DNA of 33,063 nucleotides from Streptomyces sp. Ru72 (GCF_002920635.1 NZ_PQSR01000088.1:1-33063); one strand, 5' to 3'; positions 1-7,739 are shown, counted from the first letter of the stretch. Notes: a model not told the origin generated them from the sequence alone. Made by a program: numbers and translations.

Positions 1-633
1 ATCGAGCGGGCGCTCGCCGACGACGTCGCGCAGCACACGGTGCACAGCCGGCTCGGGTCCGCCTTCCGCGAGCCCAAGGTATGGCTGATGTGCCTCATCT
101 ACTTCTGCTTCGTGCTGGGCCAGTACGCCCTGACCTTCTGGATGCCGACGTTCGTCCAGTCCACCGGCATCAAGGGGAACTTCGAGATCGGTGTGCTCAG
201 CGCCGTGCCGTTCGTGACCGCACTGGTCGCCATGAACCTGTTCGGGCGTTCGGCGGACCGGCGCCGCGAGCGCCGCTGGCACCTGGTTCTCCCCTCGCTC
301 ATGGGCGCCGTCGGCTTCTCGCTGGCCGCCGGCTGGACCGGGTCGACCGCGCTGTCCCTCGTCGCGCTGTCCTGCGCCGCGGCCGGGGTGCTGACCTGCG
401 CGCCGCTGTTCTGGTCGCTCCCCACCGCGTTCCTGGGCGGCACCGCCGCGGCAGCCGGCCTCGCCGTGATCAACTCTGTGGGCAATCTCGCCGGCTTCGT
501 CAGCCCCTACATGATCGGCGCGATCAAGGACGCCACCGGCTCGGCCTCGATCCCGATGTACGTCCTGGCGCTCAGCCTCGTCGTCGGCGCCGCAGCGGTG
601 CTCACCACCAAGAAGCACGTCGTCAACCACTGA
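1..633 (+). CDS. MFS transporter, C-terminal part (cut by window edge)
   Basis: The frame is open from base 1 to the stop at 631-633, giving the last 210 residues of a membrane protein. It has several hydrophobic spans separated by a short basic loop (DRRRERR), as between helices of a major facilitator. The segment YALTFWMPTFVQ and the late NSVGNLAGFVSPYMIGAIKD are typical of the anion:cation symporter branch of the MFS, which imports sugar acids such as galactonate, tartrate or glucarate. The N-terminal half lies outside the window. The isomerase gene starts 36 bases downstream on the same strand, so this is probably the uptake protein for the substrate of the following enzymes. The precise substrate is inferred from context only. 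Confidence 0.85.
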   Translation: MERALADDVAQHTVHSRLGSAFREPKVWLMCLIYFCFVLGQYALTFWMPTFVQSTGIKGNFEIGVLSAVPFVTALVAMNLFGRSADRRRERRWHLVLPSLMGAVGFSLAAGWTGSTALSLVALSCAAAGVLTCAPLFWSLPTAFLGGTAAAAGLAVINSVGNLAGFVSPYMIGAIKDATGSASIPMYVLALSLVVGAAAVLTTKKHVVNH

Positions 634-669
634 CCCGGGCCGCACTCCGCCCGAACAGCAGGAGCCAGA

Positions 670-1482
670 ATGCCGAGGTTCGCAGCGAACCTGTCCATGA
701 TGTACACCGAACACGACTTCCTCGGCCGCTTCGCCGCAGCGTCGGCCGACGGCTTCGAGGCCGTCGAGTACCTCTTCCCCTATGCGTACGACGCGACCGA
801 ACTGCGCCGCAGGCTCGACGACCACGGTCTGCGTCAGGCGCTCTTCAACGCGCCTCCCGGCGCGTGGGAGTCCGGGGAGCGCGGGATGGCGGCGCTGCCC
901 GGACGCGAGGCGGAGCTGCGCTCCGGAATCGACCGGGCGCTGGAGTACGCCGTGGAGCTCGGCAGCCCGCGGGTGCACGTGATGGCCGGGCTGGTCCGGC
1001 CGGACGCGGCGCCGGGCGAGCGAGCCAGGCACCGTGACACCTACCTGGCCAACCTCGCCTGGGCCGCGGAACGGGCCGCCTCGGCGGGCGTCGACCTCCT
1101 GATCGAGCCCATCAACGGCCGCGACATGCCCGGGTACTTCCTGACCACCCAGGCCGAGGCGCACGCCGTCGTGCAAGATGTGGGAGCCTCGAACCTCAAG
1201 GTGCAACTCGACCTCTACCACTGCCAGATCGTCGAGGGCGACCTCACCGTGACCCTGCGCCGCGACGTGCCGACCGGCCGGGTCGGTCATCTGCAGATCG
1301 CGGGCGTCCCCGACCGCCACGAACCCGACCTGGGCGAACTCAACGTCCACCACCTGTTCGACGTCGTCGACGAGCTGGGCTTCGACGGCTGGATCGGCTG
1401 CGAGTACATCCCCCGCGCCGGCACGAGCGAGGGTCTGCGCTGGCTCGACGGCTACCGAAGCGACCGAAGGAACAACGCATGA
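670..1482 (+). CDS. Hydroxypyruvate isomerase / 2-oxo-tetronate isomerase family (OtnI-like)
   Basis: A 270-residue TIM-barrel enzyme of the Hyi family, the usual length. It begins MPRFAANLSMMY, the typical Hyi/OtnI opening, and carries the two expected catalytic glutamates, Glu146 in LIEPING and Glu245 in GCEYIPR. Asp181 and His184 (DLYH), His207 and Gln209 are likely metal and substrate ligands. An AGGAG ribosome-binding site lies just before the ATG. The stop overlaps the next gene's start (ATGA). Family members interconvert hydroxypyruvate and tartronate semialdehyde, or 2-oxo- and 3-oxo-tetronate. The neighbouring DenD-like dehydrogenase favours the tetronate role in D-erythronate breakdown. 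The kinase and decarboxylase expected for that route (OtnK, OtnC) are not in the window and may lie to the left. Confidence 0.85.
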   Translation: MPRFAANLSMMYTEHDFLGRFAAASADGFEAVEYLFPYAYDATELRRRLDDHGLRQALFNAPPGAWESGERGMAALPGREAELRSGIDRALEYAVELGSPRVHVMAGLVRPDAAPGERARHRDTYLANLAWAAERAASAGVDLLIEPINGRDMPGYFLTTQAEAHAVVQDVGASNLKVQLDLYHCQIVEGDLTVTLRRDVPTGRVGHLQIAGVPDRHEPDLGELNVHHLFDVVDELGFDGWIGCEYIPRAGTSEGLRWLDGYRSDRRNNA

Positions 1483-2534
1483 GGATCGTCGTCACGGGTG
1501 GCTTCGGCTTCCTCGGACAGCAGGTGGCGGCCGCACTGCTGCGGACGCGCACGTTCTGTGGTGCACCGATCGACCGACTGGTGCTCGTCGACCGGATCGT
1601 GCCGCCGGAATCCACGGCGCCCGCGGACCCGCTCGTGGACGTCGTGAAGGGCGACCTGGTGGACCGCCTCGACGAGGTCTTCGGTGAGCCGGTGGATGTG
1701 CTGATCCACCTCGCCGCCGCGGTCTCGGCCGCATGCGAGGCCGACTTCGACCTCGGCATGAGCGCCAACCTGGACACGACCCGCGCGCTGCTCGAAGCCG
1801 CCCGGGCACAGTCGGCGGCCGGCGGCCCGGCGCCGCGGGTGGTCTTCTCCAGCAGCGTCGCCGTCTACGGTTCCGACCCGATGCTGCCGCTGCCGCCGGT
1901 GGTCAGCGAGTCGACCCTGCCCACGCCGCGGTCGAGTTACGGGACGCAGAAGCTCGTCTGCGAGGAGCTGATCGCGGACTACACCCGCCGCGGCTTCGTC
2001 GACGGACGCGTCGCCCGGCTCATGACCGTCTCCGTACGGCCGGGCAGGCCCAACGCGGCCGCTTCCGGTTTCCTGTCCGGCATCATCCGCGAGCCGCTCG
2101 CGGGCCTTGCGGCCATCTGCCCGGTGCATCCCGGACTGCGGGTGGCCCTGGCCTCGCCCCGGCGCACGGTCGAGGGCATCCTCCGCGTCGCGGAGGTCGA
2201 GCGAGGCGTCGGGCCGGGCCGCCTCGACGGCGGCGTGCCGGTGAACCTTCCCGCGCTCACGGTTTCGGTCGCCGAGATGCTGGCAACGCTGCGGCGGGTG
2301 GCCGGCGACACCGTAGCCGACCTGGTGACGGTCGAGCCCGATCCTGGCATCGAGGCCATCGTGGGCTCCTGGCCCGCTGTCTTCGACAACGCGCGCGCCG
2401 CCGGCCTCGGGCTGGAACCCGACCCGAGCTTCGAGTCGGTGGTACGGGACTACGTCGAAGAACACACCGACGCGGTGCAGGTCGACGTCGCCCCCCTCAC
2501 GGCCGGGGCGGACAGGGCGGTGCCGATAGACTGA
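1479..2534 (+). CDS. denD: NAD-dependent epimerase/dehydratase-type SDR, probable D-erythronate dehydrogenase
   Basis: An extended short-chain dehydrogenase of 351 residues. The N-terminal Rossmann motif TGGFGFLG (residues 6-13) binds NAD. Asp38 at the end of the second strand (LVLVDR) suits NAD over NADP. The catalytic set is Ser125/Ser126 with Tyr154-x-x-x-Lys158 (YGTQK). The HLAAAVSAACEADFDLG segment resembles DenD proteins, which oxidise D-erythronate to 2-oxo-tetronate. The start overlaps the isomerase stop by four bases, implying translational coupling, and a GntR regulator follows after five bases. The pairing with an OtnI-like isomerase supports the call, but substrate choice within this superfamily cannot be proved from sequence alone. 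Confidence 0.78.
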   Translation: MRIVVTGGFGFLGQQVAAALLRTRTFCGAPIDRLVLVDRIVPPESTAPADPLVDVVKGDLVDRLDEVFGEPVDVLIHLAAAVSAACEADFDLGMSANLDTTRALLEAARAQSAAGGPAPRVVFSSSVAVYGSDPMLPLPPVVSESTLPTPRSSYGTQKLVCEELIADYTRRGFVDGRVARLMTVSVRPGRPNAAASGFLSGIIREPLAGLAAICPVHPGLRVALASPRRTVEGILRVAEVERGVGPGRLDGGVPVNLPALTVSVAEMLATLRRVAGDTVADLVTVEPDPGIEAIVGSWPAVFDNARAAGLGLEPDPSFESVVRDYVEEHTDAVQVDVAPLTAGADRAVPID

Positions 2535-2539
2535 AAACC

Positions 2540-3292
2540 ATGTTTTCCAAGGTGAACGGTCCCGTGCGGCTCGCGGACCAGGTCGCCGCGGTGCTGTCGG
2601 AGGAGATCGAGTCCGGGCGGCTGGCCGTGGGCGACAAGCTGCCGACCGAGGTGCAGCTGGTCAAGCAGCTGGGCGTCAGCCGCACGGTGGTGCGCGAGGC
2701 CGTCTCCAGGCTTCGCAACGCGGGCCTGGTCGAAGCGCGCCAAGGTCTCGGCGTGTTCGTCCTGCCCCGGCGCACCCGACCGCTCGACCTGGAAGCCGAT
2801 GCCTCCCAGACCAGGTCCAAGGTGCTGCAGATCGTGGAGGTGCGTCGCCCGATCGAGGGTGAGGCGGCGTATCTCGCGGCCGCCCGTGCCGCGCCCGACG
2901 ACCTCGCCCGGATACGTCAGGCCCTCGAGGCGATCGACGCGGCCGTGGCGGCCGGAGGTGACGGTGTGGACGAGGATCTCGCCTTCCACACGTCCATCGC
3001 CGAGTCGACCGGGAACGCCGTGATGGTCTCGACGGTCCGGTACCTGGGCGAGGTACTGCGCAGCGGCATCCGCGTCACCCGCGCGAACGAGGCGCGGCGG
3101 GGCGACTTCATCGAAGCGGTCCGGGAGGAGCACCACGCCATCTTCGCCGCCATCGAGGCAGGTGACGCCGAGGCGGCACGTGCCGCCGCGCGCCGCCACC
3201 TGAAGCACGCCGCCTCTCGGCTCCAGGACGCGGACGACAGGTTCTGGACCGAGGCGCAGGACCTCGCCGTGGATCTCGACGCCGCTCCGTGA
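2540..3292 (+). CDS. GntR-family transcriptional regulator with FCD ligand domain
   Basis: A 250-residue FadR-subfamily regulator. The winged helix-turn-helix covers about residues 10-78, with the family signature GDKLPTEVQLVKQLGVSRTV followed by REAVSRLRNAGLVEARQGLGVFV. The C-terminal FCD domain (about 95-225) keeps the likely metal-ligand pattern: an acidic residue and His150 (DEDLAFH), His198/199 (EEHH) and His220. Such proteins usually repress their own catabolic operon and release DNA when a sugar acid or its oxidised product binds. The ATG at 2540 follows the dehydrogenase stop by five bases, so it is probably the last gene of the operon and its local regulator. The operon promoter and operator would lie left of the window. 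Confidence 0.92.
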   Translation: MFSKVNGPVRLADQVAAVLSEEIESGRLAVGDKLPTEVQLVKQLGVSRTVVREAVSRLRNAGLVEARQGLGVFVLPRRTRPLDLEADASQTRSKVLQIVEVRRPIEGEAAYLAAARAAPDDLARIRQALEAIDAAVAAGGDGVDEDLAFHTSIAESTGNAVMVSTVRYLGEVLRSGIRVTRANEARRGDFIEAVREEHHAIFAAIEAGDAEAARAAARRHLKHAASRLQDADDRFWTEAQDLAVDLDAAP

Positions 3293-3344
3293 CGGGGCGG
3301 CGGCCTTGATCGCCGCTCGGGGCACGCGCGCCTGCGCCACCCTG

Positions 3345-3369
3345 CTCAGGGGGCGTTTCTCAGGGGGCG
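3345..3369. repeat. 11-bp direct repeat, 14-bp period, across a stop codon
   Basis: The sequence ctcagggggcg occurs at 3345-3355 and again at 3359-3369, separated by ttt. The first copy contains the stop codon of the minus-strand small ParA-partner gene. It looks like a 14-bp tandem duplication that has diverged slightly at its end. Confidence 0.75.
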
Positions 3370-3570
3370 CAGGGCGGCGGCGCCGACCCGGACCACTGCG
3401 GACACCGGTGACCCTGCCCATCGCACGAGGTCGCCCGGCAGGCCGGCGTCGAGCTCGATGGTCACCCGCAGGTATCGGGTGTGCAGCCGAGTGACCTTGA
3501 CGGGGCGCGGTGCGGCGGTGTCCGGTCCGCGCCGCAGTGCGGCTCGGTAGGCGTCCTTGCGCTGGTTCAT
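3346..3570 (-). CDS. Small ParA-partner protein, possible ribbon-helix-helix fold
   Basis: A 74-residue basic protein whose ATG overlaps the stop of the ParA-like gene (ATGA), the usual arrangement for a partition partner. The N-terminal half is Arg/Lys rich. Residues from about 34, with RVTIEL, a short helix ending DLVRWA and a second helix SAVVRVGAAAL, look like a ribbon-helix-helix DNA-binding domain (strand, helix, turn, helix). No homologue is firmly recognised; the ParA-partner role is an inference from position and this weak pattern. The last residues and stop lie in an 11-bp direct repeat (3345-3355 and 3359-3369), so the C-terminus may have been altered by a 14-bp tandem duplication. 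Confidence 0.6.
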   Translation of the reverse strand: MNQRKDAYRAALRRGPDTAAPRPVKVTRLHTRYLRVTIELDAGLPGDLVRWAGSPVSAVVRVGAAALRPLRNAP

Positions 3571-4211
3571 GCCTTGTCCTGTCGCTTGATGAGTTCGTCC
3601 GCGAGGTCCATGTACGCCGAGCCCTTGACGTCGACCGGGCTGCCGAAGGACTGGGCATACAGGTCGAGCCGCGGAATGTGGGTGGACAACACCTCGAATC
3701 CCCGCTCGGTGAGAGCCTCGCGGGCGTCGGCGTCGGGACCGGTGCGCGTGGCTTCGGCACGATTGGTTCGGTTCAGCAGAACGGAGGCCCGGGCCGGCCG
3801 GGCGCGCAAGGACTGTACGTCGCCCATCTCGCCGCCGATGGGCGCCATGCGGTCCAGCTCGATGGGAGCCGGCGTCACCGGCAGGATCCACTCGCTCGCG
3901 TACCTCATGATGCTCCGGGTGATGGGCGCGTGGTCCTCCAGTTGCGGGGCGTCGAACACGACGGCCTTCCGGTCGCCGAGGAAGTCGTTCACACGCCGGT
4001 GCACGTCGCCCACCGGAAGAGCGACCACCGGAAACGGGAAGCCACCTGCCAATTCGCTCCAGCGCAGCGCGGAGGAGGCGGCGTCACTGTCGACCAGCAG
4101 CGGTGGGATTCCCGACTCGTGAAGTGCGTGCGCCAACCAGACCGCGCTCGTCGTCTTTCCCACTCCGGGCTTCAGGTTCACAAAGGCGTAGCTCAGCGAC
4201 ACAGGAGCCAA
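3567..4211 (-). CDS. ParA/Soj-family partition ATPase
   Basis: A 214-residue deviant-Walker ATPase. The P-loop KPGVGKTTSA (about residues 14-23) differs from the classical KGGVGKT by Pro for the first Gly but keeps the signature lysine and the GKTT core. A VDSDAASSALRW segment (about 40-51) and VVFDAP (84-89) match the Walker A-prime and Walker B positions. ParA proteins bind DNA non-specifically as ATP dimers and move cargo bound by a partner protein. It is short and lacks an N-terminal DNA-binding extension, like plasmid-type small ParAs. The listed start is TTG; GTG at 4202 (four codons in) is an alternative, and neither has a clear ribosome-binding site. With no replication or transfer genes nearby, it looks like a stranded partition cassette. 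Confidence 0.82.
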   Translation of the reverse strand: MAPVSLSYAFVNLKPGVGKTTSAVWLAHALHESGIPPLLVDSDAASSALRWSELAGGFPFPVVALPVGDVHRRVNDFLGDRKAVVFDAPQLEDHAPITRSIMRYASEWILPVTPAPIELDRMAPIGGEMGDVQSLRARPARASVLLNRTNRAEATRTGPDADAREALTERGFEVLSTHIPRLDLYAQSFGSPVDVKGSAYMDLADELIKRQDKA

Positions 4212-4330
4212 CGTATGGTCGCGAGCCGCCTTCGGCCGTCGGCTCGGGGCGTCCAGGCCAACCGTTCACCCTGCGGCGCCGGTGAATCACTCGTATGGGC
4301 CAGTACGGAAGCCGCAAGGCCCCGTGCGGC

Positions 4331-4900
4331 TCAGTCAGCCGCCTCGACCGCGTCCCTGATGAGGCGGCGAGCGGCCGCGTCGGTACGGGCGACGTCATGG
4401 GTCACCAGGCGGTCCTGGCACAACCCGCGCAGGCCGGAGACGAGCAGCGTGGCCCCTGCCCGCGCCTGCTGTGGCGGGTGGCCCAGCCGGACGTACGCGG
4501 CGGCGATGGGGCCGATCATGACCTCGACGGTCTCGGCCGCGATGTCGCCGTACTGCTCGGGGTCGGTGGCGGCCAGGCTGAGCAACTGCAGCAGCATGCG
4601 GACCGGCCCGGACTGCTCTCCGACGGTCATCGCCTTCCACAGGTCGAGGGCCGCCTTGTGCAGTCCCGCGGTGTCGCGGACGCCGTCGAACATCGCGTGG
4701 GCGTCGGGACGGCTGGCGGCCAGTGCCTGGGCCAACAGGTTCTCGCGGCTGCCGAAGTAGTACAGAAGCATGCGCTTGGTGGTGCCGATCGACTCGGCGA
4801 GCGGGCTCAGCGACATCTGCGCGACGCCGTGGTGCTGGAGGTGGTGCACGACGTGCTTCAGCAGCTCTGCACGCTTCTCGACGTTGACGGGGCGAGGCAC
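4331..4900 (-). CDS. TetR-family transcriptional regulator
   Basis: A 189-residue regulator with an N-terminal TetR helix-turn-helix: LSPLAESIGTTKRMLLYYFG (31-50) followed by SRENLLAQAL. The rest is an all-helical ligand domain without recognisable ligand residues. The GTG start at 4900 is chosen because the helix-turn-helix begins soon after; the predicted promoter places the transcript start almost on this codon, so the mRNA may be leaderless. The gene diverges from the membrane protein at 5128. Two near-identical palindromes occupy the shared promoter region, so it most likely represses itself and that gene and is released by a small molecule, perhaps something the membrane protein handles. 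Confidence 0.92.
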   Translation of the reverse strand: MPRPVNVEKRAELLKHVVHHLQHHGVAQMSLSPLAESIGTTKRMLLYYFGSRENLLAQALAASRPDAHAMFDGVRDTAGLHKAALDLWKAMTVGEQSGPVRMLLQLLSLAATDPEQYGDIAAETVEVMIGPIAAAYVRLGHPPQQARAGATLLVSGLRGLCQDRLVTHDVARTDAAARRLIRDAVEAAD

Positions 4901-4904
4901 GACT

Positions 4905-4936
4905 TTGACTGTACCGGCCGGTACACGTATGGTCCA
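4905..4936. promoter_or_regulatory. Face-to-face promoters for the TetR gene and the membrane-protein gene
   Basis: On the plus strand, TTGACT (4905-4910), a 17-bp spacer and TATGGT (4928-4933) form a good vegetative-type promoter reading toward 5128. On the minus strand, TGGACC (4936-4931), 17 bp and TACAGT (4913-4908) read toward the TetR gene, with a predicted transcript start close to its GTG. Operator 1 lies inside both spacers, so one bound repressor could block both promoters. Promoters are predicted from pattern only. Confidence 0.6.
4910..4925. promoter_or_regulatory. Predicted TetR operator 1 (perfect 16-bp palindrome)
   Basis: tgtaccggccggtaca is identical to its own reverse complement. 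It lies 10 bp upstream of the TetR gene start and within the spacer of both predicted promoters. It shares 13 of 16 bases with the second site at 4948-4963. Confidence 0.8.
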
Positions 4937-4947
4937 CCCAGCATGGA

Positions 4948-4963
4948 TGTGCCGATCGGTACA
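4948..4963. promoter_or_regulatory. Predicted TetR operator 2
   Basis: tgtgccgatcggtaca is a palindrome with one mismatched pair and matches operator 1 at 13 of 16 positions, shared form TGTRCCGNNCGGTACA. The centres of the two sites are 38 bp apart. It falls just downstream of the predicted transcription start for the plus-strand gene. Confidence 0.72.
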
Positions 4964-5127
4964 TTAATGGGATGGCGCGACGGCGACGGCCTCGCGCCGG
5001 GAACGGAGAGGGGCGCCGTGAAGCCGGTTCGACGGCGAGCGCCGATCGCGGGAGGCGAGGTCGGAGACATGACGCCACGGTCTGCCTCCAATGAGGACAC
5101 GGAGCCGGCGCCTACAAGGGTGGTTCC

Positions 5128-6504
5128 GTGAAACACCGGATCGAGCGCCCTCGGGGCACACACCTGGCCAGAACTCTGGCGGAGGCACTGACGATCCCCG
5201 TGCTGCTCTTCCTCGGCCTGCTGTTCTGCTTCCCCATGGCCTTTCACGAGCCTCGGCCGAACCACGCGAAGATCGTGATCGCCGACCTCGCAGTGGAACG
5301 CAAGGTCGACACCGCTCTGCAGCGGCAGCATCCCGGTGGGTTCCAGGTCAGCGCTGTGGCAGACGCCCGGGAAGCCCGCCAGGCGGTACTGGACCGGGCC
5401 GCCGTGGCGGGCTACGCCGCCAGGGGCGGACACGCCGTGCTGTATGTGGCCAAGGCCGACGGTGCCGCCCTCGAGCAGGTGCTGACCAAGGGATTCGCCC
5501 AGCTTGCGGCCCACGACCACCAAAGGCTCACGGTCACGGACGTGGCGCCCACCGTGAGCAAGGACGAGCTCGGCACGACCCTGGTCTACTTCGCCATCGC
5601 CTGGAACGTCCCCGGCTACATCCTCGCGACGACCCTGTTGCGGGCGGTGACGTTCAACCGTCGCAAGAAGCTCATGACGATCGCGGGCGTGGCCGCCCTC
5701 TTCAGCGTCGTCGGCTTCTTCGTCGGCGCAGGGCTGGGCTTCTTCCCCGACGACCCCTCGGCCCTGGCGATCGCCTTCCTGCTCACCACGGCGGTGGCCA
5801 CGTTCTCCCTCGGCGTGGCGCCTTTCACCAAGCAGTTCTTCCCTCTGGTGGGCCTGGGTCTGTACATCGTGCTGAGCGTTCCCTCCAGCGGCGTGGCCCC
5901 CGTCCAGCTGCTGCCGAGGTTCTACCAGTGCCTGCACGCCGTCATGCCGTTGGGCAACGCGGTGGACGCCCTCAAGGGGGTCCTGTACTTCCACGGTGCG
6001 GGGGTGCTCAAGCCGGTCCTCGTGCTGAGCGCGTGGATCACGGCGGGGATGGCGCTGCTGGGCCTGGACGCGTGGCGGCACCACCGCATGGCCGTACGAC
6101 GGGGGCCGGAGCAGGAGGACGTTCCGGAGCCGCCGGTGGAGGACCCGTCCGTGGAGGCGCCCACGCCTACCGCGCTCCCGGTCCACCCCCACCACTTCGG
6201 CGAGCCGCTGCCGATGCTGGAGGGCACCGTCCACGACGGCGAGCAGCAGCCCCTCCGCCATGCCGCGGTGACCGTCATGGACGCCGGGGGCCGGCAGTTG
6301 GTGCGGACCGCGACGAACGCGCGGGGCGAGTACGCCGTGACCGGCCTGCCCGAGGGATTCATCAGCGTCGTGGTCTCCTACCCCGGCCGAAATCCAGTGG
6401 TCCGCCAGAAGCTGCTGCAGTCCGGTGTGGCCGTCCGGTCCGACTTCACCCTGCACGACCGGCGCAGCGGGGTGTCACCTCTCGCGGCCGCTCCACGCCG
6501 CTGA
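5128..6504 (+). CDS. ABC-2-like multi-span membrane protein with C-terminal carboxypeptidase-regulatory-like domain
   Basis: A 458-residue protein. One hydrophobic span (about 20-38) is followed by a polar outer loop of about 110 residues, then a cluster of membrane spans (about 150-172, 183-207, 212-230, 238-252 and 295-315). This one-loop-then-bundle order resembles ABC-2/YhgE-type membrane subunits. A Pro/Glu-rich linker (328-352) leads to a beta-sandwich at about 363-443 (GTVHDGEQQPLRHAAVTVMD, then ARGEYAVTGLPEG), typical of carboxypeptidase regulatory-like (transthyretin-like) domains. The GTG start at 5128 has AAGGG seven bases upstream. No ATPase gene is adjacent. Regulation by the divergent TetR protein is likely. 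It may act in export or efflux of a compound sensed by that regulator; substrate unknown. Confidence 0.8.
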   Translation: MKHRIERPRGTHLARTLAEALTIPVLLFLGLLFCFPMAFHEPRPNHAKIVIADLAVERKVDTALQRQHPGGFQVSAVADAREARQAVLDRAAVAGYAARGGHAVLYVAKADGAALEQVLTKGFAQLAAHDHQRLTVTDVAPTVSKDELGTTLVYFAIAWNVPGYILATTLLRAVTFNRRKKLMTIAGVAALFSVVGFFVGAGLGFFPDDPSALAIAFLLTTAVATFSLGVAPFTKQFFPLVGLGLYIVLSVPSSGVAPVQLLPRFYQCLHAVMPLGNAVDALKGVLYFHGAGVLKPVLVLSAWITAGMALLGLDAWRHHRMAVRRGPEQEDVPEPPVEDPSVEAPTPTALPVHPHHFGEPLPMLEGTVHDGEQQPLRHAAVTVMDAGGRQLVRTATNARGEYAVTGLPEGFISVVVSYPGRNPVVRQKLLQSGVAVRSDFTLHDRRSGVSPLAAAPRR

Positions 6505-6664
6505 CAGGAAATCGGAGTGCGGGTGCCGGATCCCATTCAGAAGCAAAGCTGCTGAATCCGATGAAATGGCGTTATTGGACTTCGGAGTCGCGCAGGAGCA
6601 CCGTTGGGGGCGCCCCCTCGAACCCGACCGGGGCGTCCTTCACCGCACCACCCGGAGATCGCCG

Positions 6665-7708
6665 ATGAACCACGTCGCGGATCCTGAGCGCTACAACGGC
6701 ACCATGCGCTACCGGCGTACCGGCCGCTCAGGGCTCGACCTTCCCGTCCTGTCCCTGGGCTACTGGCACAACTTCGGCGACAACCGGCCGTTCGAGGCCC
6801 AGCGCGAGATCGCGCTGCGCGCCTTCGACCTCGGGATCACCCACCACGACCTCGCGAACAACTACGGCCCGCCCTACGGCTCCGCGGAGATCAACTTCGG
6901 GCGTCTGATGCGGGAGGATCTCGCGCCGTACCGGGACGAACTGGTGATCTCCACCAAGGCCGGCTGGGACATGTGGCCCGGCCCCTACGGCCAGGGCGGC
7001 GGCTCCCGCAAGTACGTGCTCGCCTCGCTCGACCAGTCGCTGCGACGCATGGGCCTGGAGTACGTCGACATCTTCTACTCCCACCGGCTCGACGCCACCA
7101 CACCGCTCGAGGAGACGATGGGCGCGCTCGACACCGCCGTCCGTCAGGGCAAGGCGCTCTACGTCGGCATCTCCTCCTACGACGCCGAACGGACCCGTGC
7201 GGCGGCCGCCATCCTCCGGGACCTGGGCACCCCGCTCCTCATCCACCAGCCGTCGTACAGCATGCTCAACCGCTGGATCGAGACCGACGGACTGCTCGAC
7301 ACCGCCCAGGAGGAGGGCTTCGGCGTCATCGGATTCACGGCCCTCGCCCAGGGACTCCTGACCGGCCGGTACCTGAACGGCATTCCCGGTGACTCGAGGG
7401 CCGCGCAGGGCACGTCGTTCGACACGACGTGGCTGTCGGACGACATGCTGCACCGGCTGCGCGCCCTCAACGACATCGCGGCCCGTCGCGGGCAGACCCT
7501 GGCCCAGATGGCCCTCGCCTGGGCCCTGCGCGACGAGCGCGTCACCTCCCTCGTCATCGGCGCGTCGCGCACCGAACAGCTGGAACAGAACGTCGCCGCC
7601 CTGGACAACCTCGACTTCACCACCGAGGAACTGGCCGAGATCGACAAGTACGCCACCGACGGCGGCGTCGACCTGTGGCGGGAGGCCCGCCTCGGCAACC
7701 TCGGCTGA
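6665..7708 (+). CDS. Aldo/keto reductase, MgrA/YghZ-like
   Basis: A 347-residue NADPH-dependent aldo/keto reductase. The catalytic tetrad is visible: Asp62 and Tyr67 in DLANNYGPP, Lys98 in STKAGWD and His140 in FYSHRLD. The GSAEINFGRLM segment and the long loop GWDMWPGPYGQGGGSRKY are typical of the YghZ/MgrA group, which reduces L-glyceraldehyde 3-phosphate and other aldehydes such as methylglyoxal. The ATG at 6665 is chosen because the RYRRTGRSGL opening follows closely and CGGAG precedes it; the open frame extends upstream without family character. A monooxygenase-type gene follows after 31 bases, so the two probably form an operon. Confidence 0.92.
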   Translation: MNHVADPERYNGTMRYRRTGRSGLDLPVLSLGYWHNFGDNRPFEAQREIALRAFDLGITHHDLANNYGPPYGSAEINFGRLMREDLAPYRDELVISTKAGWDMWPGPYGQGGGSRKYVLASLDQSLRRMGLEYVDIFYSHRLDATTPLEETMGALDTAVRQGKALYVGISSYDAERTRAAAAILRDLGTPLLIHQPSYSMLNRWIETDGLLDTAQEEGFGVIGFTALAQGLLTGRYLNGIPGDSRAAQGTSFDTTWLSDDMLHRLRALNDIAARRGQTLAQMALAWALRDERVTSLVIGASRTEQLEQNVAALDNLDFTTEELAEIDKYATDGGVDLWREARLGNLG

Positions 7709-7739
7709 CCCCGTCACCGGTCCTACGGAGAGCATCGAA

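Noticed and set aside
1733..2539. Upstream extension of the GntR regulator frame
   Set aside because: It overlaps the dehydrogenase gene completely and is Arg/Pro rich; the regulator's conserved sequence begins right after ATG 2540.
3571..3891. Upstream extension of the small ParA-partner frame
   Set aside because: It lies inside the ParA gene in another frame and is Arg/His/Pro rich; the ATG at 3570 overlaps the ParA stop as in coupled pairs.
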